Shown here in pieces: positions 6,219-7,003 of a stretch of DNA of 7,003 nt (position 1 is its first letter; each line of letters opens with the position of its first letter). The DNA lies in NCBI GenBank assembly GCA_934699065.1, contig CAKUWD010000155.1:1-7003 (forward strand), given 5' to 3'. The notes under the pieces are model-generated. The model worked only from the letters and a program-made list of their open reading frames with translations. It had not been told where the DNA came from and made no database searches. This DNA is from an uncultured Treponema sp. GTDB taxonomy: Bacteria > Spirochaetota > Spirochaetia > Treponematales > Treponemataceae. Made by a program: the position numbers and the translations under genes.

Positions 6219-7003
6219 ACGAATTATAGTTCTTGAACCTTCGGTAACCATTCAGTCAATTTTCAGAGAGCTCACTCGTCAGTCTGATTATGAACTTTCA
6301 TTTGAAAGAAACGGAATAAAATTTCTTGTTGCTTTATACAATCTTCTTCCAGATGCAGTTTTAATAAATGCCCGCAACATGAATCCTTCCTGTATTGAAC
6401 TTGTACGCTTTATAAAAAGTGTTGCAAGATTCAAAACAATTTCTGTAGGAATTTTTGCAACCAGCGACTTTCTTTTTGAAGAAGAATTCAAAATTAACTG
6501 TGGTGCAGACTTATTTTTTAATTTTAATCAAAATACAATTCTTACAGATCTGGAAACTCTGATTGCTAAAAAAGAAGGTATGCTTGCTCTCCCGGAAAAA
6601 AATGATATAGTAAAAACCGGAATCCTTGAAAAAATCTATTCAATGATAGATAAAATAGATTCTCTTTCTGATATTTCAAAAGCCTTTTTAAGCCTGCTTG
6701 CAGAGCTTGGAGAATTACCTGCAGCAGCAATGTTTGTAAAAACAGATGACGGGCTGAAAAGCTTTTATATCTGTGGAGAAAAATTTTCTGAAGAGGAAAC
6801 AAAAGATTTTCTGAAAGTCTGTATGACAGATTTTGAAAATCTCTTTCCTAATCAGAATATGATAAATGTTATTCCTCAAAAAATTGAATCAACTTTCCCT
6901 CTGGATGATTTTCATACAGAAGAATTACCGCTTTCTGCATATCAGGCTTTCCCGTTAAAAGAGGTTTCGGGTTTACTTTATGGAACTGTTCACATTGTAC
7001 GTG
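6211..7003 (+). CDS. Pseudo-receiver plus GAF-like sensory protein, C-terminus cut by the window edge
   Basis: 264 codons are visible and the frame is open at the edge. Residues 1-118 have a receiver-like pattern: RIIVLEPSVTIQSIFREL for the first strand and helix, DAVLINARNMNP for strand 3, ISVGIFATSD for strand 4 and CGADLFFNF for strand 5. The key residues are missing: the acidic pair is E9-P10, the phospho-acceptor position is N53 and the conserved Lys is N104. It therefore probably cannot be phosphorylated in the usual way. From about 138 a helical segment leads into a GAF-like domain, with ISKAFLSLLAELGELPAAAM at about 155-174 and FPLKEVSGLLYGTVHI at about 247-262. GAF domains bind small molecules or serve as dimerising sensor modules. 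Any output domain (GGDEF, phosphatase, kinase or other) lies beyond the window, so the function is open. Overlap and a strong ribosome binding site tie it to the chemotaxis operon. Confidence 0.7.
   Translation, partial: MNKRIIVLEPSVTIQSIFRELTRQSDYELSFERNGIKFLVALYNLLPDAVLINARNMNPSCIELVRFIKSVARFKTISVGIFATSDFLFEEEFKINCGADLFFNFNQNTILTDLETLIAKKEGMLALPEKNDIVKTGILEKIYSMIDKIDSLSDISKAFLSLLAELGELPAAAMFVKTDDGLKSFYICGEKFSEEETKDFLKVCMTDFENLFPNQNMINVIPQKIESTFPLDDFHTEELPLSAYQAFPLKEVSGLLYGTVHIVR

Larger units (their letters stand above)
448..7003 (+). other. Chemosensory operon without a catalytic CheA in view
   Basis: Six same-strand genes follow one another with overlaps of 20, 4, 4 and 8 bases and one gap of 15 bases. 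No terminator-like hairpin with a T-run was seen between them. This supports a single transcript encoding receptor, coupler, both adaptation enzymes, a kinase-less CheA-like scaffold and a pseudo-receiver/GAF-like protein. The operon continues past the right edge, so a kinase further downstream cannot be excluded. Confidence 0.75.

Overview
The window holds the start of one minus-strand metabolic gene (an AMP-forming acyl-CoA synthetase), a short divergent intergenic region, and a tightly packed plus-strand operon of six chemotaxis-type genes that runs off the right edge. The DNA is AT-rich, with short or overlapping gene junctions. The receptor has a double-Cache-like sensor and no HAMP domain. 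This would fit a host-associated spirochaete such as Treponema, but that is an inference from style and gene content; no rRNA or other marker is present.

Layout: 1-242 (minus) is the N-terminal 80 residues of the synthetase. 243-447 carries a pair of inverted 27-nt palindromes (254-280 and 290-316). Four of their six differences are compensatory stem changes. Next to them is a good minus-strand promoter (324-352), so the palindrome pair would make up almost all of the synthetase mRNA leader. The receptor operon follows: MCP (448-2277), CheW (2258-2674), CheB (2671-3714), CheR (3730-4542), a 559-residue CheA-derived hybrid (4539-6218), and a pseudo-receiver/GAF-like protein (6211 to beyond 7003). 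Four of the five junctions overlap, which suggests one transcript with coupled translation.

How the parts fit: the MCP senses outside the cytoplasmic membrane, CheR and CheB (both with intact active sites) would adjust its methylation, and CheW would link it to a signalling partner. The expected partner, a CheA histidine kinase, is absent from the window. Its place is taken by a protein that looks like a CheA whose ATP-binding catalytic domain is missing and whose phospho-accepting histidine in the P1/Hpt domain is replaced by serine. It keeps a P3-like dimerisation segment, a P5/CheW-like coupling domain and a C-terminal receiver with intact phosphorylation residues. The next protein starts with a receiver-like domain lacking the phospho-acceptor Asp and the conserved Lys. 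The cluster therefore reads as a chemosensory system built on a non-catalytic CheA/CheV-like scaffold. It would either borrow a kinase encoded elsewhere or signal by a different route. This is the most interesting feature of the window.
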